NCBI RefSeq assembly: GCF_016811075.1
Contig: NZ_JAFBGL010000010.1
Coordinates: 1 to 64,000 of the forward strand
DNA length: 64,000 bases
Reading direction: 5' to 3'
Origin: Oceaniferula flava
GTDB lineage: Bacteria; Verrucomicrobiota; Verrucomicrobiia; Verrucomicrobiales; Akkermansiaceae
Shown in pieces: positions 1 to 10,906 of this stretch (its first letter is position 1; each line of letters starts with the position of its first letter). The notes below the pieces were generated by a model, which was given only the letters and a program-made list of their open reading frames with translations, did not search any database and was not told where the DNA came from. A program made the position numbers and the translations under genes.

Positions 1-75
1 GCCCTCTAAAAAAAGTAACTGTTAGGCTATAGTGAAAATGAATTTTCAACTTTGCTTTTGACATACCTTCTCATG

Positions 76-144
76 GAAGGGTTTGCACCCTTCGTTTGGC
101 TCGAGGTATGCAGCGCGCTACGTGACGAAGGGGGCAAACCCTTC
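76..144. repeat. REP-like inverted hairpin pair downstream of secA
   Basis: Positions 76-95 and 125-144 are inverted copies of one another with a single mismatch. Each copy is itself a hairpin: the first has a 7-bp stem GAAGGGT/ACCCTTC around TTGC, the second a 6-bp stem GAAGGG/CCCTTC. Two facing hairpins about 30 bp apart resemble a BIME-type doublet of repetitive extragenic palindromes. It lies just beyond the secA stop codon, so it could also act in 3'-end formation, but there is no clear T-run. The core shape (stem-TTTGC-stem) recalls the REP units around the RAYT gene near 56 kb. Confidence 0.6.
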
Positions 145-173
145 GCTACGGAAGCTGCACGCTCGTATCAACC

Positions 174-3101
174 CTAGTGCATGGTCTTGATAGCCTTCAC
201 TCCAGCTGCCAGCCGAAATAGGTTGGCGACGGCGTCACGTTTGATCTGCTCCATCAAGATATCGAAGAGTTTGAAGGCTTCGATCTTGTATTCCACCAGC
301 GGATCTTTCTGCCCCTGGCTGCGCAGGTAGACGCCTTCACGCAGTTCATCCATTTCGGCGAGGTGGTCTTGCCATCCTTCATCAATGGAGAAAAGCAGCG
401 CCCTTCTTTCTTCGCGATCCAGCAGTTCAGCGGGGATGTTTTCTAACTGCTTGTTGTAGCTGGTCTGCACCTGCTGGACGACTTCATCGACGATTTCGCT
501 GGGCTGACCGATGGTCAGTTCATTCAGCTCCACGCCAAATGAGGATGCGATCCAGTTCTGCAACGGGGTGAGATCTAGGTCGTGGCGATCGCACTCGCTG
601 AGCTTCTGCTGCACGCCATGGGCGACGATTTCCTCCATCGTCTGCAGCGCCAATTCGCGGATGTTTTCGGTAGCGAGCACATCGTTTCTGAAGTCGTAAA
701 CGATCTCGCGCTGCAGGTTCATCACGTCGTCGAAATCGAGCACTTGCTTGCGGCTCATCGCATCGCGTTGCTCGAGGCGCGTCTGTGCGGTTTCGACAAG
801 TTTGCCGATCGGTGGGATCTTCCGGTCGCCCCGCTGCGCCATATCCACCAAGGCGGCCATCTGGGCTGGGTCGCCGTGGTTGCGCATCAGGTCGTCTTCC
901 AAGGAGATGAAAAACTGGGAGCTGCCAGGGTCGCCTTGGCGCGAGCAACGACCGCGAAGTTGTCGGTCGACCCGCCGAGACGGGTGTCGCTCGGTGGCGA
1001 TCACAAACAGACCACCGAGCTCCGCCACGCCATCGCCCAGTTTAATATCAGTGCCTCGTCCCGCCATGTTGGTGGCCACGGTCACGGCGCCTTTCTGGCC
1101 TGCCTTGGCAACGATGGTGGCTTCCTGTTCGTGATGTTTGGCATTGAGCACAGAGTGAGGGATCTTGGCGAGCTTGAGCATGCGCGAGAGGGTTTCCGAG
1201 GCGTCCACGGAGCCGGTTCCGATGAGCACCGGCTGACCGGTCTGGTGCGCGGCCTCGACGGTGCGGATCACCGCCTGGTATTTATCCCGGCGGGTTTTGA
1301 ACAGCTGGTCGTTGCGGTCGATCCGTTGGTTCGGCAAGTGCGAGGGGATGGGCAGCACATCGAGTTTGTAAATCGCATGGAACTCAGCCGCGGCGGTCTC
1401 TCCGGTGCCGGTCATGCCTGCCAGCTTCTCGTAGAGGCGGAAGTAGTTCTGGATGGTGACCGTGGCGTAGGTCTTGGTCTCTTCCTCAATCTCCACACCT
1501 TCCTTGGCCTCCACCGCCTGGTGCAGTCCATCGGACCAGCGCCGCCCTTCCATCTCGCGGCCGGTGCTTTCATCGATGATGGTCACCTTGCCATCGCGCA
1601 CGACGTAGTGCACATCGCGCTCATGCAGGCAGTAGGCGGTGAGTAGCTGGGAGATGCCGTGGATCGAGGCCGCCCTTGCATTGCGTTCGTCGCGGATGTC
1701 TTGCAGCGCTTCCGCCTTTTGTTGCTCGCTGCGTTCGCTATCGGACTGCACGGCGGCCATTCTTGCTGAGAAATCCGGCAAGGTGAAGCTGTCGGGATCA
1801 TTGGGGGCGAGGAAGAGTCGACCTTTTTCCATCAGGTCGGCATCGCGGCGTTTGTCATCGATGGCAAAATAGAGCTCGGCCTTCAGCTTGTGGATGTCTT
1901 TTTTAGCGGAGCGTTTCTGATACTGCAGCTCCGTCTTTTCTAGCAACCTCCTGAGGTCCGGGTTTTCCATGAAGCGCAGTAGCTGGCGATGCCTCGGGTG
2001 GCCGAGCTTGAGCTTGAGCAGGGAGAGACCGGCGGCCTTGGTGTCGCCTGACTCGAGCTGCTGTTTCACTTCGCTGGCGATCTGATTACACAGCGCGGTT
2101 TGACGTTTCACCAGCTTCTGCACCTTCGGCTTGAGCGCCAGCAGCGGTTGCTCGGTCTGCTCCACCGGGCCTGAAATGATCAGAGGGGTGCGGGCGTCGT
2201 CGATCAGGATCGAGTCGACTTCATCGATGATGGCGAGGTAGTGGCCGCGCTGAACTTGCTCGTCGCGATCCTGAGCCATGCCATTGTCGCGCAGGTAATC
2301 GAAGCCGAATTCCGAGTTGGTGCCGTAGGTGATATCGCATTGATAGGCAACCCGGCGAGGCTGCGGATCCATGTCGCTCTGCAAACATCCGATGCTGAGG
2401 CCCAACGATTCATACAGCGCGCCCATCCATTCGGAGTCACGTTTGGCAAGGTAATCATTCACCGTGACCACGTGCACCCCAAGGCCGGTAAGGGCATTGA
2501 GATAGACCGGCAGGGAGGCCACGAGAGTCTTGCCTTCACCTGTCTGCATTTCAGAAATCAGCCCGCGGTGCAGGGCGATGCCTCCCACCAGCTGTACATC
2601 GTAGTGGACCATCTCCCAGGTCATCGGTTGGCCGCTGACGAGGATCTCGCTGCCACAGAGTCGACGTGCCGCATTTTTCACCACGGCATAGGCCTCGGGG
2701 AGAATCTTGAGCAAATACTTCGCTCGGGCGGCGGCGAATTGAGCTTCGATGTGCTGGAAGGCTGCCTTGGCGCTGGTAATGGATGCGCTGTTGGGCTCGA
2801 CTTTTTTGGGCAATGACGAGAACTCCTTGCGCAGGGTGGCGAAGCGGGTTTCCAACGTCGTGGCCATTGCGCCGAGCTCCTCCGGTCCCATCCGCTCCAG
2901 CTCAAACTGGGTGACGCTTTCTAGCGGGTGGTATTTCGCCAGGTCCTGTTGCCACTGGCGTGTCAGCTCTTGCAAGCGTTCGGCCGGTTGCCGCTGGAGT
3001 TGTTCTTCGTGGGCGTTGATCCGATTCACGATCGGCTGGATCTTCGCGAGCTCACGCTGGTTTTTGTTGCCGAGGATTTTAGGAAATAAGGTGGTAATCA
3101 T
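174..3101 (-). CDS. secA: Preprotein translocase ATPase SecA
   Basis: This is the motor ATPase that drives unfolded preproteins through SecYEG at the inner membrane. The chosen ATG at 3101 gives 975 residues beginning MITTLFPKILG; a longer reading would need an untypical 26-residue extension. Walker A (QTGEGKT) lies near residue 185, the DEVDS Walker B near 292, and the second helicase domain motif GRGTDIKLG near 680. The protein exceeds the usual length of about 850-900 because of a charged, helical insertion (roughly residues 330-480) before the IDESTGR motif. The C-terminal CxCxSxxxxxCC zinc site that binds SecB and lipids in many SecA proteins is absent; the chain ends KAIKTMH. Family assignment is certain; the insertion and missing zinc tail are seen directly. 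Confidence 0.97.
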   Translation of the reverse strand: MITTLFPKILGNKNQRELAKIQPIVNRINAHEEQLQRQPAERLQELTRQWQQDLAKYHPLESVTQFELERMGPEELGAMATTLETRFATLRKEFSSLPKKVEPNSASITSAKAAFQHIEAQFAAARAKYLLKILPEAYAVVKNAARRLCGSEILVSGQPMTWEMVHYDVQLVGGIALHRGLISEMQTGEGKTLVASLPVYLNALTGLGVHVVTVNDYLAKRDSEWMGALYESLGLSIGCLQSDMDPQPRRVAYQCDITYGTNSEFGFDYLRDNGMAQDRDEQVQRGHYLAIIDEVDSILIDDARTPLIISGPVEQTEQPLLALKPKVQKLVKRQTALCNQIASEVKQQLESGDTKAAGLSLLKLKLGHPRHRQLLRFMENPDLRRLLEKTELQYQKRSAKKDIHKLKAELYFAIDDKRRDADLMEKGRLFLAPNDPDSFTLPDFSARMAAVQSDSERSEQQKAEALQDIRDERNARAASIHGISQLLTAYCLHERDVHYVVRDGKVTIIDESTGREMEGRRWSDGLHQAVEAKEGVEIEEETKTYATVTIQNYFRLYEKLAGMTGTGETAAAEFHAIYKLDVLPIPSHLPNQRIDRNDQLFKTRRDKYQAVIRTVEAAHQTGQPVLIGTGSVDASETLSRMLKLAKIPHSVLNAKHHEQEATIVAKAGQKGAVTVATNMAGRGTDIKLGDGVAELGGLFVIATERHPSRRVDRQLRGRCSRQGDPGSSQFFISLEDDLMRNHGDPAQMAALVDMAQRGDRKIPPIGKLVETAQTRLEQRDAMSRKQVLDFDDVMNLQREIVYDFRNDVLATENIRELALQTMEEIVAHGVQQKLSECDRHDLDLTPLQNWIASSFGVELNELTIGQPSEIVDEVVQQVQTSYNKQLENIPAELLDREERRALLFSIDEGWQDHLAEMDELREGVYLRSQGQKDPLVEYKIEAFKLFDILMEQIKRDAVANLFRLAAGVKAIKTMH

Positions 3102-3310
3102 GGAATGAAATAAGTTGTGCGGATGCATGTCGATCCGCAGAAATGTTGTTTTGTTAGAAAAAGGCAGAGCCCTACCCAACAGGCAGGGAGTGGTCCCTCA
3201 CACAAGGAGGGACGTTAGGGGCACACGCCAGCCGAGATAAAAACGATCAAGCCCCCCCGTCTGCGAATAGAACGCGAGGGGCTGGTCAGCTAAAGACGTG
3301 ATGCGTAGGC

Positions 3311-3646
3311 TTAGCCACGCGGCGGTGCGCGACCGTAAACAGCGCTGCCACGACGGGTGACGACAAAGGGGCGCTGGTGGGAGCTCAGATCGGTCCGCTG
3401 AACCACTGGCGCTCTGAGCGAAACGCCACTGGCTGTGCAAGCCATGAGACCGGGGAAATCGCGGTCGGGTGACGTGGACGGAGACTCGTTGGTCGACAGC
3501 TGAGTGACGCTGCCGCCATTCACCTGCGATGATTTACGGAGTGAAACCTTAGTCGATGCCAGCGCGTTACAGCCCAACAAAGCCACCACCGCCAAGACCC
3601 AGGGGATCAATGCGTGAGGGTGAGCTTTCGAGCGTAAGGTGGTCAT
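3311..3646 (-). CDS. Small exported hypothetical protein
   Basis: This 111-residue protein of unknown function has an N-terminal hydrophobic segment (about residues 14-30, VLAVVALLGC followed by NALAST) that could be a lipoprotein signal (LLGC as lipobox) or a signal peptidase I site after ALA. The mature part is short, rich in Ser, Thr and Arg, and lacks a recognisable domain. It starts at an ATG at 3646, and a strong inverted repeat (3663-3694) lies just upstream. It stands alone between the sulfatase and secA, all on the same strand. The gene call rests on the leader and frame only. Confidence 0.45.
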   Translation of the reverse strand: MTTLRSKAHPHALIPWVLAVVALLGCNALASTKVSLRKSSQVNGGSVTQLSTNESPSTSPDRDFPGLMACTASGVSLRAPVVQRTDLSSHQRPFVVTRRGSAVYGRAPPRG

Positions 3647-3662
3647 CGGAGATTCGACTCAA

Positions 3663-3694
3663 GATTCTAGAGGCTGATCGACTCCTCTAGAATC
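3663..3694. repeat. 11-bp perfect inverted repeat (hairpin)
   Basis: The arms GATTCTAGAGG (3663-3673) and CCTCTAGAATC (3684-3694) are perfectly complementary around a 10-nt loop. It lies between the sulfatase gene and the small exported protein. No T-run follows on either strand, so it is not a typical intrinsic terminator. It may be an operator or an RNA stem in the leader of the downstream gene. Confidence 0.55.
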
Positions 3695-3752
3695 GGAGAG
3701 ACCGAAAATTTGTCAAACGGTTTAATGCGGATGACGGAGGGAGCTTTGGAGC

Positions 3753-3851
3753 GCGCCGAGGTATCGGCGCTTATAAGCCGCGGGGATTGCTTGTTGGGTG
3801 AGAGGAGCTGGGAAAGCTTCCTCATGTGCCAAAGCGGCGATACCTCGCCGC
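3753..3851. repeat. REP-like hairpin doublet with compensated stems
   Basis: Two 18-bp hairpins lie about 63 bp apart in opposite orientation: 3753-3770 (stem GCGCCGA/TCGGCGC, loop GGTA) and 3834-3851 (stem GCGGCGA/TCGCCGC, loop TACC). The loops are complementary to each other and the stems differ at a paired position (C-G versus G-C), so pairing is preserved. The second hairpin lies just past the sulfatase stop codon. This architecture is typical of REP doublets rather than of a terminator. Confidence 0.6.
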
Positions 3852-3860
3852 CGTTTATAG

Positions 3861-5891
3861 TTACTTCGCAGTCAGGGCCTCGGCGGGGATGGCGGCGGCT
3901 TCTTGGGTTCCCGGGGTTTTCCACAGCAGGGCGGACTCAACAGCCTGACCTGATGTGCGCACGCTGAGGGTGAAGGGATGAAGGCCTTCTGTCAGGTTGA
4001 GCTTGCCGCCGCGCTGGTTGGATTCGGCGGAATCGGTGTCGGCGACGACGATGCCGTGAATGCGAAGCACTCCGCGAACACCTTTAGGCAGGCTGAACTG
4101 GTAGCGACCTTGCTGGTTCACCTTGATGGCTCCGGTGAACTGGGTATTGCCGGTGATGGCTTTGGTGTTCAGGGTTTTGACCGACTCACTGGGCACGGAT
4201 GGATCTGAAATACGGATGGCGTAGGGGAACTTGCCTTCGATGCTCTGGCGCACCAGTTGCGGTGCTTGGGCGGCATCGATGGCGGGGATGGCCAGGCCGT
4301 CATAGGGGCGCTTGGCAGATTTGTTGGTGCCGTGCAGACGTGCCGATGCGGTGAGCCAGTGGAACTGGGACGGGATCCCTTTTTGACCTGCCAGATTGGT
4401 GCTTTCCTGAGGATCCTTCACCACATCGAAGACCATGAAGGGCGTGCTGGCGGTTTCCACATTGTAGCGGATGGCTTTCAGATTGCCTTCGCGCACGACC
4501 TGCATTTGGCCACGCTTGGCATTGCGGCGAGCGGCTGGGAATTCTGGATACGCCGGAGTTTTCTTGTGCTCGTAGTATTCGACGTAGATGCTCGACGGCT
4601 GTTGTTGGCCCTTACCAGTGAGGGTGGGGAGCAGGGAGACACCGTCGGTAACGGCTGGGGTGGGAGCCTTGGCGATGTCGCAGAGGGTCGCCATCCAATC
4701 GTGCATCTGAGAGGGGCTCTGGGTGATGCTGCCGGCTTTGATCACACCAGGCCAGCGCGCCAGAGCACCAGGACGGATGCCACCTTCCCAGCAATCGCGT
4801 TTGATTCCGGTGAAGGGGCCAAAGCTATCGAAGAAACCAGGTTTCAGTGGTTGCTCGATGTAGGACTCCTTGGACGGGCCGTGATCGCTGCTGAAGATCA
4901 CCACGGTATTTTGATCCACTCCGAGATCCTTGATGGTCTGTAGCAGATCGGCCACGGAGTTATCGATGCGGCGGATCGACGAGGCATAGCGTTTGGCCAC
5001 CTCGGTCCATGGCTGGAGTGGGGTGCTGGGATCGTTATCGTGATCGTATTTGCGCTCGGAGTAATCCGGGTGGATGTAGCTGTCCGGCTTATTGGAGGCG
5101 GTGTTGATCATTTTGCCGTCCTTGCCTAGCCACTGCATGCCGCCTTTGACGCCCAGGCCCTTGGGGTAGGGCATGGTGGCGATCTGCGTGGCGGCGTGCG
5201 GGGTGTCGTAGGACAGGAAAAGGAAAAACGGTTGGTCGGGTGACGTTTGCTGATGTTCGATCAGCCACTTTTTCGAGGCGGCGGTGAACAGATCGGTGGT
5301 GTAGCAACCTTTCAACTTGGCGCCGATCTCTTGGTTTTGTTCCCAGACCTCGGCGCGTTTTTTGAAATGGATCAGGTCGGCCGGGTAGTGCTCGTGGCCA
5401 TCTTTGTGGCGGACTCCGCCGAGAAAGTAATCAAAACCACGCTTGGTGGGGTAGGCTGGCCAGCTCGATGGGTTTTTCCCTTTTCCCTGCAGTCCCCATT
5501 TGCCGATCAGGGCGGTGTGATAGCCTGCCTGCTTGAGGGTGGAGGCGAGCGTTGGCTGGTTTGGCAGTGCCTTGTCGAACTGGTTGTTACGGATGGCGGC
5601 GTTGCCTTGGTGTTGGCCGGCGAAGAGAGAGGCGCGTGATGGCGCACAGACGGGGGCAGCGACGTAATGAGCGCGGAGCTGGATGCCATCGGCCGCCAGC
5701 TGATCGATGTTCGGGGTGGAAAACCACGGTTTGTCCGCTTCATCCGCCTTCTCCCGAGCCTTTTGATTGAACACTCCGATGTCTCCGTAACCAAGGTCAT
5801 CGCAGAGGATGAACAGGATGTTTGGCTTGTCGGCGGCCGTCAGGGGTGAGGCAAGCAGGGTGCAGAGGAAGAACGTTTTGATCGATTTCAT
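3861..5891 (-). CDS. Secreted type I sulfatase (FGly-dependent)
   Basis: This 676-residue arylsulfatase-family enzyme hydrolyses sulfate esters, most likely on algal polysaccharides or other glycans. A cleavable signal peptide covers about residues 1-20 (FFLCTLLASPLTAA), followed by the metal-binding NILFILCDDLGYGD motif. The formylglycine signature C-x-P-S-R appears as VCAPSRASLFAG near residue 82, so activity requires a maturase that is not encoded here. The usual family core is about 450-550 residues; the last 120 or so (about 555-676, with GRYQFSLPKGVRGVLRIHG) look like a PA14/beta-sandwich domain, common in glycan-directed enzymes. It is transcribed alone. The substrate cannot be read from the sequence. 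Confidence 0.92.
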   Translation of the reverse strand: MKSIKTFFLCTLLASPLTAADKPNILFILCDDLGYGDIGVFNQKAREKADEADKPWFSTPNIDQLAADGIQLRAHYVAAPVCAPSRASLFAGQHQGNAAIRNNQFDKALPNQPTLASTLKQAGYHTALIGKWGLQGKGKNPSSWPAYPTKRGFDYFLGGVRHKDGHEHYPADLIHFKKRAEVWEQNQEIGAKLKGCYTTDLFTAASKKWLIEHQQTSPDQPFFLFLSYDTPHAATQIATMPYPKGLGVKGGMQWLGKDGKMINTASNKPDSYIHPDYSERKYDHDNDPSTPLQPWTEVAKRYASSIRRIDNSVADLLQTIKDLGVDQNTVVIFSSDHGPSKESYIEQPLKPGFFDSFGPFTGIKRDCWEGGIRPGALARWPGVIKAGSITQSPSQMHDWMATLCDIAKAPTPAVTDGVSLLPTLTGKGQQQPSSIYVEYYEHKKTPAYPEFPAARRNAKRGQMQVVREGNLKAIRYNVETASTPFMVFDVVKDPQESTNLAGQKGIPSQFHWLTASARLHGTNKSAKRPYDGLAIPAIDAAQAPQLVRQSIEGKFPYAIRISDPSVPSESVKTLNTKAITGNTQFTGAIKVNQQGRYQFSLPKGVRGVLRIHGIVVADTDSAESNQRGGKLNLTEGLHPFTLSVRTSGQAVESALLWKTPGTQEAAAIPAEALTAK

Positions 5892-5928
5892 AAGGTGTGG
5901 GGAATTCGTTGGGAGGAAAGGAGGCTAG

Positions 5929-5962
5929 GAAAAAAATCCCCCTAGACCAGCTGGCTAGAGGG
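5929..5962 (-). terminator. Intrinsic terminator after the DUF3127 gene
   Basis: On the minus strand an imperfect stem CCCTCTAG/CTAGGGGG (5938-5962, one G-U pair) is followed by a run of seven T (the A-run at 5930-5936). It sits just beyond the DUF3127 stop codon and before the sulfatase start, separating the two transcripts. Confidence 0.7.
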
Positions 5963-5982
5963 AGGAGAAATTGGGGGGGAGA

Positions 5983-6342
5983 TTAGAAAGGAATGTCGTC
6001 ACTGGCGAGGTCCTCTGGTGAGGGTTCGACCTCCTGGGACGCTGGTTGAGCGCCTGTGGGTGCCTGATTGCCAGCGCTTTCTCCGCCTTGGATCTTCCAG
6101 CAGTTGAGGTTGACGTAGTATTTGCCCTTATACTCGTTGCCGCGGATATCGAAGTGGACGGTCACGTCTTGGCCGGGCTCAAATTTGTCGAGCCATGCGC
6201 ACTTGTCTTTGACGATCTCAAACTTGATGTCCTGGGGGTAGTTTTCATCGGGGGTGGTGATGACAAACTCGCGTTTGCTGAACCCGCTGGGGAACGTTTG
6301 GGTATCGAGGATGACTTTGATTTTTCCGGTAGCTTCGTACAT
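5983..6342 (-). CDS. DUF3127 OB-fold protein with SSB-like acidic tail
   Basis: This 119-residue protein matches the DUF3127 family, small OB-fold proteins related to single-stranded DNA-binding proteins and typical of Bacteroidota and Verrucomicrobiota. The core (about residues 1-85) shows the family pattern VILDTQTFPSGFSKREFVITT and GQDVTVHFDIRGNEYKGKYYVNLNCWKI. A disordered Pro/Gln/Glu linker follows, ending in an acidic tip DDIPF, which strongly resembles the protein-recruiting C-terminus of bacterial SSB (DDDIPF). The ATG at 6342 is preferred to an upstream TTG at 6348. A role in DNA replication or repair is inferred from the fold and tail. Confidence 0.85.
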   Translation of the reverse strand: MYEATGKIKVILDTQTFPSGFSKREFVITTPDENYPQDIKFEIVKDKCAWLDKFEPGQDVTVHFDIRGNEYKGKYYVNLNCWKIQGGESAGNQAPTGAQPASQEVEPSPEDLASDDIPF

Positions 6343-6550
6343 GCGCAAACTCTATTCAGGATCAGACCCGCAATACCACCGAAAAAATTGTCAACAGGGG
6401 CAGCCGCGCGGATGTTTGACTCTCGAAGGGTGGGCTGTCGCATTGCCGTCAGGTGCTTTGTTGGAGGTCGCGAGAAGACCGGTGATACGCACGAAGAAGG
6501 GGGATTCGGAGGGTAGGTTGAGACGTGTTGATACAACTTTCTCAAAATGA

Positions 6551-6569
6551 AACTTTACACTGTAAAGTT
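6551..6569. promoter_or_regulatory. Palindromic operator upstream of the Fur/PerR-type gene
   Basis: AACTTTACACTGTAAAGTT is a perfect 8-bp inverted repeat (AACTTTAC/GTAAAGTT) with a 3-bp centre, placed 20 bp before the start codon of the Fur-family gene. Position and AT-rich dyad symmetry fit an autoregulatory PerR/Fur box that would also control katG. Binding is inferred; the palindrome is seen. Confidence 0.7.
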
Positions 6570-6588
6570 ATTGTCGTATTAAACTTTC

Positions 6589-7014
6589 ATGCCTGAGCAC
6601 GCAGACTTACTTGAACAGCACCGGATCCCGGTGACCGCCCAGCGTTTAGCGGTGTTACGCGCAGTGGATAAGAAGCCTCATGCCACAGCCGATATTTTGG
6701 CTGAGACCGTGCGACAGGAAATAGGCACCATCTCACGTCAGGCTATCTATAACGTCCTGACGCTGTTTTCGGAAAAAGGCCTGGTGCGCCGCATCCAGCC
6801 AGCGGGCTCTTCGGCGCGTTATGAAAATAGGGTGGGCGATAACCATCATCACCTGGTGTGCCGCGAGTGTGGTCTGACCGTTGATGTCGATTGTGCCACG
6901 GGTGAAACGCCCTGCCTGCACGCGGCGGATGATGCCGGCTTTATCATTGATGAGGCTGAGGTGACTTACTGGGGGCTGTGCCCTGAGTGCCAGGCGTCGA
7001 AGGCCAAGAACTAA
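6589..7014 (+). CDS. Fur/PerR-family metal-dependent repressor
   Basis: This 141-residue regulator has an N-terminal winged helix (about residues 8-80, with [21 protein letters not shown]) and a C-terminal metal-binding dimerisation domain. Metal-site features are [12 protein letters not shown] (about 84-95) and a second CxxC pair in GLCPECQ near the end, together forming the structural Zn(Cys4) site seen in PerR-like members. It directly precedes katG by 56 bp on the same strand, an arrangement familiar from FurA-KatG and PerR-catalase pairs, so peroxide sensing by metal-catalysed oxidation is the likely role. A perfect palindrome upstream is the probable binding site. Whether Fe, Mn or Zn is the effector cannot be read. 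Confidence 0.9.
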   Translation: MPEHADLLEQHRIPVTAQRLAVLRAVDKKPHATADILAETVRQEIGTISRQAIYNVLTLFSEKGLVRRIQPAGSSARYENRVGDNHHHLVCRECGLTVDVDCATGETPCLHAADDAGFIIDEAEVTYWGLCPECQASKAKN

Positions 7015-7058
7015 ACGATTTTCTCTCTACCAAAAACAAACAGAAACTAACAAACTAA

Positions 7059-9323
<2,265 letters not shown>

Positions 9324-9339
9324 CGAAATTCACCCAACA

Positions 9340-9374
9340 AACGCGCTTCACCATCATGTGGAGCGCGTTTTTTT
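9340..9374 (+). terminator. Intrinsic terminator of katG
   Basis: The stem AACGCGCTTCAC (9340-9351) pairs with GTGGAGCGCGTT (9358-9369) with one G-U, around a 6-nt loop CATCAT, and is followed by further T residues (9370-9374). It is placed 17 bp after the katG stop codon. Confidence 0.85.
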
Positions 9375-9403
9375 GATCTCTGAAGTTGACTGTTAGTTAG
9401 AAG

Positions 9404-10906
9404 TTAGGGTGCGTCCTTGTTGACGATGGCACGGAACTCGCCGTCGACGTAGGTGGCCTTACTGACTCCGTAAATGGTCAGCCAGGAGAGCACAAAGCCG
9501 GGGATGATCTCATAGACACCCGGACCGCCGAGGAAGGACTGGTTCCAGTCCAGAGCGATCCATGCGATCACCGTGGCGGCTCCCACCACCATACCGGCAA
9601 GAGCGCCGGAGCCGGATGTCTTTTTCCAGATCAGTGCCAGAATGATCATCGGGCCAAAGGCGGCACCAAAGCCAGCCCAGGCGTTAGCCACCAGACTGAG
9701 CACTTGCGAGTCTGGATTTCCCGAGATCAATGCCGCGACAATGCCCACCGCCAGCACACTGAGCCGACCAATGAAGACCAGTTGTTTATCGCTTGGCTTC
9801 TTGTTAATGAACAGTCGGTAGAAGTCCTCTGTTAGGGATGATGAGGAGACGAGAAGCTGGCTGGAAATGGTCGACATAATCGCTGCCAGCAAAGCGGCGT
9901 AGAGGAAGCCGGTGATCAGCGGGTGGAACAGCAGGTCGGAAAGAATCATAAAGATCGTTTCCGGATCGTCAACGGTGATGCCATTGCGCTCGACGTAGGC
10001 CCGGCCGAAAATCCCCATGCCAACGGCGCCGATCAGGGCGACGAGCATCCAGCTCATGGCGTAGTTGCGCGCTTGGCTGACGTCCTTGACGGAACGCACC
10101 GCCATGAAACGCACGATGATGTGCGGCTGACCAAAATATCCTAATCCCCAGGCAAGTGCCGAGATCAGACCGACCGCTGTGACGCCACTGGTGAGGGACA
10201 GGTAGCTGGGGTCGATCTCGCTGAGTCGCTCGGCGGCGCCCCCGATGCCGTCGCCTTGCCCTGTGGTGAGAATGACGATGGGCATGATCACTAGCGCAAG
10301 CATCATGATGACGCCCTGGCAGAAATCGGTGAGGCTGACGGCGAGGAAGCCTCCCACCACGGTGTAAGCGAGCACCACAATGAGGGTGAACCAGACGCCG
10401 AACATGTAGTCGCTCATGAAGCCGAGGTTGACCATCTCCCCGAAGGCGCTGGCGAAGAGTTTGCCTCCGCCGACAAGACCGGCCGCGGTGTAAACGATGA
10501 AGAATATCACCACAATGATGGCAGAGGTCATCCGCAGAGGCAGGGCACGGGAGGGGAAACGATTGGCCAGGAACTGCGGAACTGTTAGCGCGTTGTCGTA
10601 GCGTTCCGTCTGTTCGCGCAGGCGGGGCGCGACGATGATCCAGTTGCACAAGGCCCCGACAAATAGCCCAATTCCGATCCAGGCTTCAATCAATCCCGCG
10701 GCAAAAAGCGCACCGGGTAAACCTAACAGTAACCAGCCAGACATATCAGAAGCCCCGGCTGAGAGGGCGGCGACGGCAGGGTGAAGGTTGCGCCCGCCGA
10801 GCATGTATTCCTCGGAATTCGAGGTCGATTTTTTCGCCGCGTAAAACCCGATGGCGATCATTAATGCGAAGTAAAGAAAGAGACTGGTCCAGATTCCGAT
10901 GTGCAT
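9404..10906 (-). CDS. putP: Sodium/proline symporter PutP
   Basis: A 500-residue member of the sodium:solute symporter (SSS) family, importing proline with Na+. About 13 hydrophobic segments span the chain. The SSS hallmarks are present: EEYMLGGRNLHPAVAALSAGASDMSGWLLLGLPGALFAAG in the first helices, and DEFT-like positions further on, with a later LISALAWGLGYFGQPHIIVRFMA typical of PutP. It is a single gene, convergent with katG and upstream of a LysR gene on the same strand. In marine bacteria proline is both nutrient and osmolyte. Family certain; proline specificity likely from overall resemblance to PutP. Confidence 0.9.
   Translation of the reverse strand: MHIGIWTSLFLYFALMIAIGFYAAKKSTSNSEEYMLGGRNLHPAVAALSAGASDMSGWLLLGLPGALFAAGLIEAWIGIGLFVGALCNWIIVAPRLREQTERYDNALTVPQFLANRFPSRALPLRMTSAIIVVIFFIVYTAAGLVGGGKLFASAFGEMVNLGFMSDYMFGVWFTLIVVLAYTVVGGFLAVSLTDFCQGVIMMLALVIMPIVILTTGQGDGIGGAAERLSEIDPSYLSLTSGVTAVGLISALAWGLGYFGQPHIIVRFMAVRSVKDVSQARNYAMSWMLVALIGAVGMGIFGRAYVERNGITVDDPETIFMILSDLLFHPLITGFLYAALLAAIMSTISSQLLVSSSSLTEDFYRLFINKKPSDKQLVFIGRLSVLAVGIVAALISGNPDSQVLSLVANAWAGFGAAFGPMIILALIWKKTSGSGALAGMVVGAATVIAWIALDWNQSFLGGPGVYEIIPGFVLSWLTIYGVSKATYVDGEFRAIVNKDAP

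Noticed and set aside
582-1646. 354-residue plus-strand reading frame
   Set aside because: It lies wholly antisense to secA, whose motifs are certain; the frame reflects high G+C codon bias.
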